A program made the position numbers and the translations under genes. Below, piece by piece: positions 21,594 to 33,723 of a stretch of 64,000 bases of DNA (position 1 is its first letter; every line of letters begins with the position of its first letter). The notes under the pieces are model-generated. The model was not told where the DNA came from and did no database searches. It saw nothing but the letters and a program-made list of their open reading frames with translations. Source of the DNA: Chamaecyparis obtusa (lineage: Eukaryota; Streptophyta; Pinopsida; Cupressales; Cupressaceae); contig BSBK01001303.1 in the NCBI GenBank assembly GCA_027943335.1, forward strand, positions 124,001-188,000, in the 5' to 3' direction.

Positions 21594-24286
21594 ACCTCAC
21601 ATGAAGAGAGCCCACTATGCATAATGTTTTTCTAGAAGACCAGAATTGTAGGCCATATTTTCAAGCAAGGGGGTGGATGGATTATAGCCAACAGTTAACT
21701 AGCTGGGATGACGAGGTTGCACTTCAGTTTCTTAACTCCCTAAAAGATGGAGTGGCTATAGTTAAAGGACTAAAGGTGCCATTTTCTCAATCAATTTTGG
21801 TAGGGGTTATGGAGTTACCATAGGAGGGTGAGGAATTTGCAGAGAATCTTGACCCAACTACTTCCAGAGCTCAGTTCACTCTACATGCAGACCCACCACT
21901 TGAAGTTGATAGGAAACAAGGTACATTTAGACTATCTCTTCTTGAACCATTTAACCAATGTGTGGTTTATATCATTAGGTATTTCACCTACAAAGGGTGG
22001 CACTCATTCTTGCATGCTATTCACTTTAAATTATTGAGTTGTTTAAGACAAGATAATAGGCCTATCAATGTCCCTAGTTTTGTGTTTGGCATCTTGTCAA
22101 AGTAGGTCATTCTAGTTCAAGAGGGTAAATGAAATTTTTTCTCTCACCACTGTTTAATCAAGTTAATAGTGGAAAAATCCTTAAGGGAGTAGTCAAAAAT
22201 TTCCTGGGAGGAATTTCTACTGTAGGGGTTTAAGGAGCCCACCCCTGAACCAATTGGGCGTAGAGTGGGATAGAGGATTAAAACTTCTAAAGGGGTTAGG
22301 AAAATTTTTATTGAAATTGGACAATGTTCTTCATCCAAAAATAAATCTAGGGTTAGGACCCCTAATTATCCTAATTCCTCTACTTCAAGATCAACTCATG
22401 AAGAGGAATCAGAGACTCCTGTAGAAAAGACTAAAGTTTCTCCTACAGTGGAAATGGTTTCCCCAAAGGCCAAGAAAAAAAAAAGTAACCCTGGTACTAG
22501 TCGGCAGGCTAAGGCATCTCCTGTAGCCACAAACACTTCCAGAAAAAGGAAAGCTCCAGAAAAGGAGGAAAATCCATTAAGGAGAAGTGCTAGGAGAAGG
22601 TCAAAATCAACTGCAGAGATTCCAGTTGATGAGCCAAATGTAGAACAAGATTCTGGGCAGAAGGAAGAAGAGGATGAAAACATTCAACAAGAGGCTAAAT
22701 TACAGCCTGAAACTTCTCAATGGGAAGAATAATGGACTGAGATTATGGAGTAGGAAAGATTTGAGGGATTTCCTAATGTTAAAATAGAGCGGGTTCCTGG
22801 TAAGCCAGTAAATGCAAAAGTCATTATAATCAGAGATGACTCCAGCTTGAAAGAGAAAGCTTATGTGTTTCGAAGGAGAGGACCAACCTCTGGGAATCTT
22901 TAGGAAGATGACTCAAAAAGTGATGACTCTGATAGTTACATCAAGGAAGTAGATGACACAATGTTGTCTCCTATAGTAGGATCTCCTACAATAGAAAGGG
23001 ATCCCTATGAAGAAAATCCAGATATTGATGTAGACCTTGTAAATAAGGTAGTAGAGCAAATTTTGAATGAAGGATTAGATACATTAGCTTCAGTGGCTCA
23101 ACAATGCTCTAACACTGAGAGGGCTATGATCATCTGGATAGATCCTTTGGAAAGGATAAGTGCTAACAATGGTAAGTCATCAATTCCTCAAGCAGTAGAC
23201 AATTCTTTCCTTAGCCCAATAACAGATCAATCTAGTTCAACATCTTTGTTATCTATTATCTTCTAGTTGTCTAAGCAATTAAATTCTAAAAGAGAGCAGT
23301 AGAAACAACAAGGAAAATAACTAAATAGGGTAGTAGATTATCATTATCAGGAAACACTTGTTCAGGAGGAAAAGATAGAACAACTAAGTGTGAAACTTGA
23401 CAAAATTACATCTCTAATTCCTGACCTGATGGGTTGTAGATCCCCATCAGCTATCTATGCCTTGTTTCTTAAAGAACAACTGTTAAACTATCAGATGACA
23501 TGTATTATGTAGGACAGATCTTCCTCTTTACAAGAGCCTACTCAATTTTCTCAAGTCTTCCATAACTCTCCTGCAGCCATTCAAAATCTATTATGTGAAT
23601 TTTATCTCCACAACCTAGCAGTCCCTAATGACTGAGTTTGGAATCCCTTGCTTTATGTTGGGGGTATTCAAACTAGAGCCCTCATGTCCTAGGTACAAAA
23701 TGAAATTAGTTGGGACACTCAAGCCAAAGTGTATAGGGATTTGGAGTCAGAAATTCCCCAATTTCTAAGGCTTGAAGCCAAAGATCCTCGAACTTACTAT
23801 TATAATTGGTTAAGGATTTCCCCCTCTGACTCAGGTAGCAAGATCATCTATCCAATGAGGAATGAAGCATTTAATGCATATAAAAAAATGATAGATTCTA
23901 AATTGCTTGAGGCTAGAAATGCTATTTAGTGGTGCTGGAACAGTTTATCTAGGGAGATGAGAAACAGAGAACCACATTCACCTCTCAATTTTACTATGGC
24001 AACCCAGCGCACCCCTTGGTATTTCCTTGGGAAGAGAGAGAGAGAAATTTTTTGGATTCCACTAACCTTTCAACCTCCATTAATGATGTCTCCTTTACTT
24101 GCAAACTCAAAAAATTTGGACAGTTTTGATATGCAGAGGGAAAAGGATGGGTGGAAGAAATATAAGGAAATAAAGGGATTCTATTGGAGTATTGCAGAGG
24201 GAGGTACTGGACAGAGAATAACTACTAATTATAGATTGACAACCAAGTTGAAGAATTTATTTGCTGTGGGACCAACAAATAGCTAA
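21594..24286 (+). pseudogene. Extra ORF in env position (Athila ORF3-like)
   Basis: One frame runs about 890 codons from near 21594 to the TAA at 24284-24286, broken only by point stops, many of them TAG. The N-terminal part (RPYFQARGWMDY, SWDDEVALQFLNSL) resembles the plant retroelement protein that follows pol in Athila elements. A middle block (about 22448-22620) is strongly basic, with AKKKKSN, SRKRKAP and RRSARRRSKS: likely nuclear-localisation or nucleic-acid-binding signals. Acidic regions follow (22640-22740, 22920-23050). I see no clear membrane segment or signal peptide, so the position is env-like but the protein is not evidently an envelope. Its stop codon abuts the PPT. Confidence 0.55.
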
Positions 24287-24297
24287 GCTGGGGGGAA
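24286..24297 (+). other. Polypurine tract of Athila-like element
   Basis: AGCTGGGGGGAA lies directly after the ORF3 stop codon and directly before an LTR-like TGATGAGTCAAG. It repeats the tract at 21192-21203. Confidence 0.55.
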
Positions 24298-25450
24298 TGA
24301 TGAGTCAAGTTTATAGGATGTTTTGTTTATGATTTTCTAAGTTCAGACTTAAATATCTTGTGGTTTTTCATAAACATTATATAGCCTTTTATGTTTCTAA
24401 GCTTTAGCCATATGTATATTTGATACTTTTGAAACTAAAGGACAAGACTAAATATATATATAGATTAATGAATGTTATGATAAAATCTGGTATTTTTCTT
24501 CTCTAGCTTTAATGGGTAGACCTCTTGCAACCGTGTGACAAGGATACATTAAAATAAGAAAACTTATTATAATCTCTACCTTGAATACGTGTTGTGGATT
24601 CTGTTATGTTAACCTTTTGCAAGAGAAGAATAAGTCAGCAAGGAGTGTGAACTTAAGGATGAGTGGGTCTTTTAAGGTGAGTAACTATTTTAGATCTCAT
24701 CATAGCTCCACTCCTCCATAACTTTGCAGTTGTTGATTCAGACCAAGTCAATCTAGTTACCAAGTGTTCCTATATTCTTGAAGCACTAAATATGGCTTAT
24801 CTTCTTGCATAAATGATGTTGTCATTCCTGTAACTGAAGTTGTTATGCTATGTAATGAAGGACCTAGTCTGTAGGTGTTCTATTTTTCTTATTTTCTTTT
24901 AAATAAGATGGAACTTATGATTCTAGGCTAGTTAGACATTTTGAGGAATTCATACTGTAATCCAAAAATAGAGTGAAATACTTTGATATCCTATATTGTA
25001 TCCATGTTTTGTTAAATGAATATATGACAGTTCTAGATTTCAATCTCTAAGTTATAATTCATTCATACTTTTGTGGGGGCCCGCATGGGAGGTGAATTCC
25101 CTGTTCATGCTTAAGTAGGATTCAGTTAAGTTTCTTTGAAGTTGTTAAGGACTGTTGCTCCTGTAGCCACTGGTAGTAGAACCATTGACTTTTTCTTGCA
25201 GCATAGGTTTACTTCTCAAGCATTATCTATTTACTGTTAAGTTTTTCCTTCAAGATGAGAATTAATCTGTAGTTCCAATTTCTAGTATAACTCTCTTGTA
25301 GCAATAGCTTTTACTTTAGTAGTGATGACTCTTAAGGAGAACTAAAGCATAAAATTTGCAGCCATCATCTCAAGTTCATGTTCCTAGATTGATACATTTA
25401 ATGAAGTCTAGCATGATGTTCTAAGTTGATACGTGATGATTTTAAGCAAT
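24298..25450 (+). mobile_element. Probable 3' LTR of Athila-like element
   Basis: Non-coding DNA begins TGATGAGTCAAG after the PPT. A possible end is ...TTTTAAGCA near 25450. No second LTR copy is in the window, so the length of about 1.15 kb is a guess from the TG...CA rule and from the change of character at about 25450. Confidence 0.35.
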
Positions 25451-25511
25451 GAATCACTATTAAAGGATGTCCAATCGTTGAGTTACTAGGATATTATTTT
25501 GACCAATCAAG

Positions 25512-25649
25512 GATGATGAAGACAATGAAAATTATGGTGGTGGTCATGGTTATGTCGACGATGATAATGATGATGGTGGTGATGATGTAGACGATGATGA
25601 TGATCATGGTGATGAGTTGGATGAAGAAGAAGATCAATGGCATGAATGA
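25512..25649 (+). pseudogene. Asp/Glu-rich exon or C-terminal tail
   Basis: An open frame reads an extremely acidic stretch (for example VDDDNDDGGDDVDDDDD and DELDEEEDQWHE) ending at TGA 25647. Such tails occur at the ends of plant transposases and in nuclear proteins. It lies upstream of the SET-like gene and could be its first exon or the end of another gene. Confidence 0.35.
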
Positions 25650-25911
25650 AATGTACAGTTATGTGATCACTACTTAATCTATTTAATATTAATTTCTTGA
25701 TAGAAATATACAGTTACATGATTAATGATTAATCTATTTAATATTGATTTCTTGATATAAATCTATAGTTATGCACTCAATTCTTAATCTAATTAATTCA
25801 TGATTTACCTTTTAATGTTTTTAAGTCATATGGGATGTTTATGGTTTTTAATATACTTACTATGTAATGTTGAGTATAGGTATCATGAATTTTTTAGCTA
25901 ACATAAGATAA

Positions 25912-27070
25912 TTGAATTACATATACAAGAACCTGAACCCCTTTCACAAGCATCCCACACAGACTCATGGATCGAAAGGTATACATCAAAACACCCTATA
26001 GAGATTAATGTCATTTGAAATTTGCAAAATATGTCACATTACTTTCTATCTCACTCATTTAATGGAGTGTAGGTAGTAGCAAATAGGTATTTGTCAGATG
26101 TGTCTTCCTTGAGTAAAGGAAATATAGGAATGGAAGAAAAAAGTGAGACATGTAGTATGTCTAAATTAGGGAGATCATCTAGAGATCAAAATACTAGAAG
26201 GAAATTAAATAAACACATGAAATTTTTCCTTGCTCAAGGGAGGTCATGTTCTTATGATGATGAGAGAAAAGGAAACATCAAGATTCCCTTTAGGTACCAA
26301 CATCTACAAAAACAATTGGTCCCCAAGGAACTTTCTCCAATAAACATTGATTTTGGTGTTAAAGGCAAGATATATCACATAGAACCATCATCATTAAATG
26401 GTTTGGGCCTATTTTACATGGATGGAATAAAGGTCTCTTACAAAAAAGTTATTGAATTGATGGAGTATGTTGGACCTTGTTATGATTACAAAAGTTGTAT
26501 GCGGATTGTTCGATATAAAAAAATTATGTGTAGGTGTGCACTCTTGACAAATTATATTCAACAAAAAGACGATGAACAAAGTAAAAGAGTGGCTATATAC
26601 ATTGATAAGAGGCTAAAGCATCAAGGAAAATTATAGGTTTTATAAATAGTGTGTGACCTATGTCAACTATTAAGAAACCCAATTGCATATTTGAGGTACA
26701 TGAGGGAAATCATGTATTTGTATGTGCAATAAAATCAATACGTATAGGGGAAGATATGCTTATTGATTAGAATTTGAATCGCATAAATACAACCAATGTC
26801 ACTATCATGGGGGTGCAGGTATGTACTATCTACCATTAAATAATTGGGTTTTTTTGCTAACCTTTGTATATTTGAGTTCTTTTTGTGATGTTAAATCTAA
26901 TCCTTCTAGGAAAGGAGATTCATCCAAAGAAACTACTACAAACAAGCCCTCCAAAACTAGTTGAATCTAATCATTATAGGAAAGGAAATTCATCCATTGA
27001 ACCTAATCGCTATCCTTGTAGTCCAAAAGTGTGTGAAGTAGATAAATTTGTGCAACATCAACTTAAATAA
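25912..27070 (+). pseudogene. SET-domain-like split gene
   Basis: Candidate exons are 25912-25978 (ends AG before GTATAC), about 26063-26818, and 26910-27070. The main exon reads IPFRYQHLQKQLVPKEL, then GLGLFYMDGIK and ELMEYVGPCYDY. After a one-base frame change at 26630-26640 come FINS, PNCIFEVHEGNHVFVCAI and IGEDMLID, followed by TAG where a Tyr is expected. These four blocks match the order of SET methyltransferase motifs (GxG, YxG, NHxxxPN, GEELxxDY). The last exon boundary CAG|GTATGT with acceptor TTCTAG (26819-26909, 91 nt) is a good intron. The catalytic Asn/His and Tyr positions are damaged. The identification is by motif only. Confidence 0.45.
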
Positions 27071-27232
27071 TATATGTTATCATGAAAATATTCTATTAAA
27101 TTCTTTCAAATCCCCACATTTGATGAGATAATGAAAGGTAAACCATTTTGTCAATAATATGGACTAAAGATGGAGAATAACTATTATGGTCTCTTGAGAT
27201 TTGTTATCTTTAGTGTGCCTGTTTGTTGCAAT

Positions 27233-27690
27233 TTTGATGCACCTGAAAACTATTTTGATGGGGATGTCATACAACCGTTGGGATTACCATAAAAAATGTT
27301 ACTAGATAACCATCAGGGATCCTTCATTTGCGACACCCCTTGTTGATGGTGATGATATATGAACAACAATTTTACTATCAGACATGTCACTAGACAACTG
27401 TTGGAGATGCTCAATTTTTTACGCCCATTTTTTATGGTGATGCTATACTACTGATGGGTTTACCATTAGAAATGTCACCTCACAACCATTAGAGATGCTA
27501 CATTTTTTATGTCCATTTTTTATAGTGATGCTATAATACTCACAGTTATATCATCAGTAATTTTATTAGATAACTGTCAGGGATGCTATACTTTTGACGC
27601 CTATTTTTTATGGTGATGCTATAATACCGATGGGTACACCATCAAAAATTTCATTGGATAACCATCGAGGATGCTATACTTCTGACAGAT
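27233..27690 (+). repeat. Five ~88-bp tandem repeats with paired arms
   Basis: The units share TTTTTTATGGTGATGCTATA and GGATGCTATACTT phrases. Each has two short arms about 30 nt apart that are complementary in four of the five: CAACA/TGTTG (27363, 27399), CTGATGG/CCATTAG (27451, 27486), ACAGTTA/TAACTGT (27542, 27571) and CGATGG/CCATCG (27628, 27662). The first unit pairs poorly. The arrangement resembles inverted subterminal repeats of CACTA elements. Confidence 0.5.
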
Positions 27691-27699
27691 GTACGATCG

Positions 27700-29084
27700 T
27701 AAATGTTATAATAAATTATGTATTTGTGTTGTTATTTTTGATAGATAGGGTCATCGAAAAGGTGATGGTTACTATTTCTATAGCAATTTCTGATGAAATA
27801 ACTCTAATGGTGCAATTAGATGAATATCTAATAGATAGGAGTGGAATATCTGATAGATAGCTGTCAGAATTAGGCCTCGAATATACTAGTGCAATTATCA
27901 AGTGTTAGTGTACATACAATGTTAGTGTACCTCAAAATAACTTACAAGGAAATCTTTGGAAATATCTAACTAATAACTGAACAAATTAGTTACACTTTAC
28001 TAAGTTACTATACATCTATCTTGCATCTATCTTTATACTATTCAAGAAAAATATATCATATTCAAGAAATAGCATTATTATATCACAATAAGAAAGTATC
28101 CTTATCTCACACAAGAGATAACCTGGAAAATGAGTCTAAATCATTAGTTCTTATGAACACATAAGTGAATTACAAAATAGAAATAACATGAACTAATTGC
28201 ACATTCCAAACTAGAAGCAAAGATTAGTCGATGTTGTTCTAGTGTTAGTTTAGATACAATGAGAAAATTTACAGTCATAGTGTTAGTGTACATACAAGAA
28301 AACATGAGAGTTCATTATACCCAGAAACTTGTGGTGTTGTTGTTCGTGTTGGCTCTATTGGAGCATGCAATTAAGATTTAATACACATTATTTAATAATA
28401 TAAATAGTGTATATATTTGATGTAAACTAGTATTGATATGAGGTATAGATCTCAATACTTGTGATGAGGAATTATTATTGTTGGAGTTTCTTGATCGAAT
28501 AAAAAAGTTATATTTCTTTGAAGGTAATAAACCGGTCACTATTTTTTATCATTATCATTATATATGTGTGAATTATCTATTTTTTTAGGTTGGAAATACC
28601 TTTAACTGATAGCTTATCTAATAATTTGTCTTTGTAAGTTGTGATGATCCAATTGTTCTTTAATCACTCTTGATATTAAAGTTGATCTGAAGCCCTCTAC
28701 TATTTTCTCTGATATACATCTATTCTTTTGTTTGTGCAATGTTATTGAAATGTTGTTTCAGATTGTTGACAGTATATCTACACATGTATTTTGATGGATT
28801 CGTCCCTATTGAATAATATAGTTTTCCATTCTTCCATATTGTAGAATTTTGTTACTCAACTTGAGCCTATTTTTTATTAGTATTTCATATATATTTTCAT
28901 ATTTTATAATCTATGATCCTATGATTTGATTGGTGCCCATTATATTTAATAATCCTCAATCACATATGACTAAACTTTCACATTTACTTTTTGTTCTCTA
29001 TTTCATTAATTCATCATATAAGTGATGCTTTTCTTATATTATGTGGAGTGGGCATTGTATTGTAATAGAAGAGGAAGATTCTTC
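27700..29084. other. AT-rich intergenic DNA, nothing recognised
   Basis: Apart from the possible CACTA end at 27889 I see no gene, RNA or repeat boundary here. ORFs of 60-88 codons at 27594-27901 lie in the repeat block or overlap on opposite strands and are not supported. Confidence 0.4.
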
Positions 29085-29089
29085 TCTTA

Positions 29090-32000
29090 TGTAGCACCCC
29101 ACCAGGGAACCCAAGAGAGATTAACCTAAAACATGCTACTAAGTTTGGTGAATAATTTTTTTCTTCTAAAGTTAAGATACAAGATAAACAATAGTGTGGA
29201 ATCAATTACCATTTACTCACATTGATACAACAACCATCACAGATTACAAAACTCAAGGGACCCATGACGTAGAATTACTTAAGAATTAAAAAAAACTAAA
29301 TAACATCAACTAAAATATTCCATAACTCAAATAATGCAATTACATAAAAAATACAAATACAATCCTCGAGGACATCCATGAATTATGAATAAACTTACAT
29401 CCACTGCACATGTCCCTGGGTATGTGGTAATCTCTCTAACAATACTGATACAATGCCCAGATTAGGTATCACATGTGATACTCTAATACAAGATTACACA
29501 TAATGAAGATAAGAAAGAAACATCAATGAAGAAGCTTAAGGAATCCAACTACAGAATCACAAACAAGAACTGACACCAGGACGTCGAATCTCAAATGGTA
29601 AAGAATCACTACCACCTGTCCATGTAGAACCACAAAGGTCTACCCCACCATGCTGAGGAGATAACAACAAACCCTAATCAGATAACCAATACAAAAGAAA
29701 GGATAAAACTCTAATCAAAAGGATCCTAAAAGAACTCTAACTCAAGGTGTATAAAATACAGTAATAGGTAAGACTCACTAATCCAGAGGCATCCGATACA
29801 TGAAGAATAAATATGGAGGATACTTAGGCTACATACTATGGGAGTTTCATCACACGGAAAACTACTTCAGTTACCCTAGAACTAGTCTCTAGACCCCGGA
29901 CCCTCAAGTGTCTATCAAGTTGAGTTACCCTGGACTGGCCACTCTGGACCCCGAACCCTCAACATGATCCATGCAAAACTAGAATACCCTCTCATGAAGA
30001 TGAGGAATTATGATCATACCTAATCTCTAGGTATCATCTCATTCCCATCCTTATCCTCTACAAGTGTTCAAGGTATGGGTGAGGCTTTAATGATTAATCT
30101 TGTGTTTAATGTTATCCCCAAGTATTATTATTAGGTTATCACTTATTAAATCAACTTACGATAGGTTACCCTAGTACTGGCCCCTTTTGAGCCCCGAACC
30201 CCTATTGTAAGCCACTCCCCTAAGATGCACCTATTTAACCTCTCCTAGGCTCACCAATCTCACATAGATCAAATAGGTAAACAACCAGGTAATCCAAGAT
30301 CCAGTTTCACACACAAGAAACCAATATGATTACAAAGATACCATAAATAGAATACAAAGCAACATGAGCCCATATGGTCAAGTCAGGAATGATAACCAAA
30401 AAATACACACATATCAAAATGTAACTAAAATCATGTACAACTGACACATACCCGACCTCTGTTTTCCCCCTAGGTCATCTAGTGTCTGATAACACATTAA
30501 GCAAAAGAAGACACGCCGTGGATGAAGAATACACAATTGCATCATGGAAAACTGATATCTAATCCATAGGCATTTACATTTCATATAGGGTATAATTGAA
30601 TCCAAGCATAGGAGCATATAAATCTACTGAAAGAATCTTAACGTAATCGTTACAACGAAGCCCTTAATAAAGGAATACTCACTATAAACATTCTATGAAT
30701 TCAACAAAATAGAAAGCCCAATTTTAGTATAAACATAACACCTTTGAAAAACATTCTTCTAATATGGACACCATTAGATACATTCCATTGCGCATAGCAA
30801 ATGCATGTCCTAATTAACATATACATTAATGCATGTCTCAATTAGTAATAAAACTTTAAGTCTAATTCAAATCCTAAATTTAGATAATCGATTTCATAGG
30901 AACATATCTCATCATACAAAAAACATAAGCATGGACGTATCCAAATAAACTAAACTTAAACAAATTTATTAAAAGTTTTAAAAAAAAATCTAAGACATAT
31001 AGATCTAATTTAATGTTTAGATTTATATAAAATCTAAATTATAATATTTAATCCCAAAAACATATAATGAAAAATAATATAAAACTTAATTAAACTATAT
31101 AATCAAGTTTAAATTAAATTAAATAATTAAATAAAAATTAAACGTAAAATAAATTTCTACACATTAAGTATTAATTTAATTAAACTAATAATTAAATTAA
31201 CTAACAAACAAATAAAAAATTAAGTTAATTATCAAACAAAATTTTAAATAAACTAAAAATGAAATTAATTTTTAATTAAAAGAAAGAGTTTATATTGGGG
31301 GGACCCTACGGGCCCCACGCCCCACTCCCAATGGCGCGCTTTCCCCCACGCGCTGGCAGCAAGTACTACCTACGACAGTGCAGTAATGTCATAGCAGTAC
31401 CCACTGTTGCGTGTGGGCAGAGGGGGGTTGGGGAAGGTAGTGGTCCCCGCCCCTCCATAGTATTTTTTTAAAAAAAATTTAAAATTTTTTTATAAATCAA
31501 ACTCAATTAAACCATTGAATATAAATTTATTTATATATATATATATTAAAGCTTTATTTTGTTTTTAATGATAAAGCTAATGCATTCCTTGACAGAGTAT
31601 ATTCTACAATTTCTAAAAATGGAAATGTACAGTCTGAGCATATTTTTCCAGAAAAGGTAATAAGTTTTTTTTTTTTTTAAATCCTAACACTTATCCTCTT
31701 GATTTCCATTGGACTTATATTTTACTTTACTAGTGCACATTAATTTGACTATGTTTTTTTTTTTACACAGAGAGTAATTTTTGTGACAGAATTGGATTTT
31801 ATTTCCTTTTTAACCCAAAATTGATTTTTTATACCCAAATTGGGTTTTTCATACAATTTGATTTTCTTTTCAATAGGAAAATTTATTTCTTTCCAGCATT
31901 ATAGTATAACTATAGTCTAGGATTTATTTTTTGTTTTAAAGGAAATCTATGAGGTATTTTCCAACAAAATTTTGCCAACATAACCTTGCTGTGCCAAAAT

Positions 32001-33494
32001 TTAATAAAAAACTAAATTAATAGATTCAAGGATTTCTCTAATACCCAAAACAAGAAAAACATAGGCAGATCTAAGGAGAAATACATGAAATCATTCAGAC
32101 ATAGAAATTCATCAAACTACAAAATAGAAACCACAAAAGGAGATTTTCAGATCCTACCTTAGATCCAATGCACACAACTGAAATGAAAGCCTTTGAGAAG
32201 AAGAAGATTCCAGATCCTCCAAAGTATGAACTCAATCCTGCAGATCTGAATCCACCCAGAAAACAATCCAAGAACCAGATGCACAACAACCTTTCACAAA
32301 TTTCAAGCAATGCAAAAACACCCAAGAAATTTCAAAACTCCAAAATCAAGCCCTCTCCACACTTCTCCAAAAACTTGTGTGCATAAATTCCAAATGAATG
32401 CCTTTCCCCCTATTACAGATTCAACTCCTCCTTTCAAGAAAACCCTAGATGACTCATTAGATAACTCCTAATCAAACTCCAACTCTCAAATTTGAAAGAA
32501 AATTCTAATTAATAAATAAAAATATCTTTTATTTTGCACAACACAACGTAGACTCCTAAAGACAAGTTGTCAACTTTTGAAAACAAATTACATTCAACTT
32601 AATAAAAGAACATGCATTTAATAAAATTTCACATTAATTAAATTAAATACTTAAAACATAATTAAATCATGCAATTAAAATATTTAATTATTTAATGGAA
32701 CATAATCAATTCTAATTTCACACAATTAATTAATTAAATCCAAATATTTAAATATTTGATCTTTAATTAATTATCCTCACATAAACATAAATATTAAATT
32801 AATATTATTCTTCAACTATAATCATTAAATTGTTAATCACTTAAAATCACCCACATAAAGAATAAATCAACTGAAATCAAACGACATAAAACTAAACAAA
32901 CACTAGGAAAGGATCCACGAATTCATGTCAACTAGATGAATTAGAATAGGGTAGTCATACTGATACTTGTCCAATCCTAGGACAAATTAGGCTTAGGTTA
33001 GGGTTTTGGGTCTGTGTATTATCTTCCCTCTTTACCATTGAGATGAATGTTTATGGGCAGGCTCATTCCTGCCAATTCAAGGAAGACGATGCCCTGTACC
33101 TGCAAACCTATCATCACAAGATGAAGCATGTACATACAATAATATATATATGACAGACAATGATAGGGTATGGTCAGACATGTGGATCTCGACTATGCAA
33201 GTAACTACACCTCTGTCCTCTACCACACAAACACGTCAAATAGATACACACACATGATAACCATATAGATGCAAGTATGGGGTCAGTACATCATAAACCG
33301 ATAGAAAACATAAACATAACATCATAATGATATCATCATCTAATCTATGCAATCGCATGATAAACACATGAACATAATCCATAATCATCATTTATTAAAA
33401 TAATAACTAATCACATCAAAAGTGACCTAAAAGAATTTGGCCAAATAATTGAAACAGAAAGCAAACTAAAAGAAAACTACAGGTGGGTACTACA
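29090..33494 (-). repeat. Downstream (3') LTR of TR-GAG element, 4405 bp
   Basis: This is the uninterrupted LTR copy. It contains a GC-rich island at about 31296-31460 within otherwise AT-rich DNA, with a TATA-like AATATAAAC on the minus strand at 31288-31296. Open frames near 32095-32386 recur in the other LTR and are not genes. Confidence 0.9.
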
Positions 33495-33510
33495 TCCTCC
33501 CCCCTAGGAT
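33495..33510 (-). other. PPT of TR-GAG element
   Basis: On the minus strand CCTAGGGGGGAGGA directly precedes the 3' LTR start TGTAGTACCC. The same form (TAGGGGGGGAGGA before TGTGACACCC) occurs in the element at 51878-60690. Confidence 0.8.
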
Positions 33511-33723
33511 TAGGCTTACTCCAAGAAGCCTGGAACAAGTAGGGATATAAGTCCCATAAACCTAGTTGTACCTAAAATAAAACTAAACCAAGGATCACTG
33601 AGTAGGTCCCATCGGACCCTTCCATGCCTTAGGGTTCAAACATTGAGGATCATTCCCTACTGCAAAAGCCCTATGAGATCCACATGCATCACCAACTGTA
33701 GGCTCAGAAGTTGCTGGTCTCTA

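Larger units (their letters stand above)
17440..25450 (+). mobile_element. 5'-truncated Athila-like Ty3/gypsy element
   Basis: Protease, RT, RNase H and integrase are followed by a long extra ORF in the env position and then by a PPT and an LTR-like sequence. The long 3' ORF, the absence of a chromodomain and the protease style fit the Athila group. Gag and the 5' LTR are missing, so the element was truncated or inserted into by the neighbouring Tat LTR region. The pol part keeps more catalytic residues than the upstream Tat copy. Confidence 0.7.
25500..27890 (+). mobile_element. Possible CACTA-like remnant carrying SET-like gene
   Basis: A decayed multi-exon gene is followed by tandem repeats with inverted CCGATGG/CCATCG-type words. 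These are reminiscent of the subterminal repeats of plant CACTA elements. A TAGTG, the expected CACTA right end, lies at about 27889-27893. No matching left terminus with a 3-bp duplication was found: CACTATTAAAGG at 25457 has a non-matching flank. Treat the assignment as tentative. Confidence 0.3.

Noticed and set aside
25457..25468. CACTATTAAAGG as left end of a CACTA element
   Set aside because: The flanking triplet (AAT) does not match the triplet after TAGTG at 27889 (CAA), and no subterminal repeats follow it.
32095..32386. ORFs on both strands in the LTR, repeated at 39054-39429
   Set aside because: They overlap on opposite strands, differ in length between the two LTR copies and show no domain. 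They are LTR sequence.
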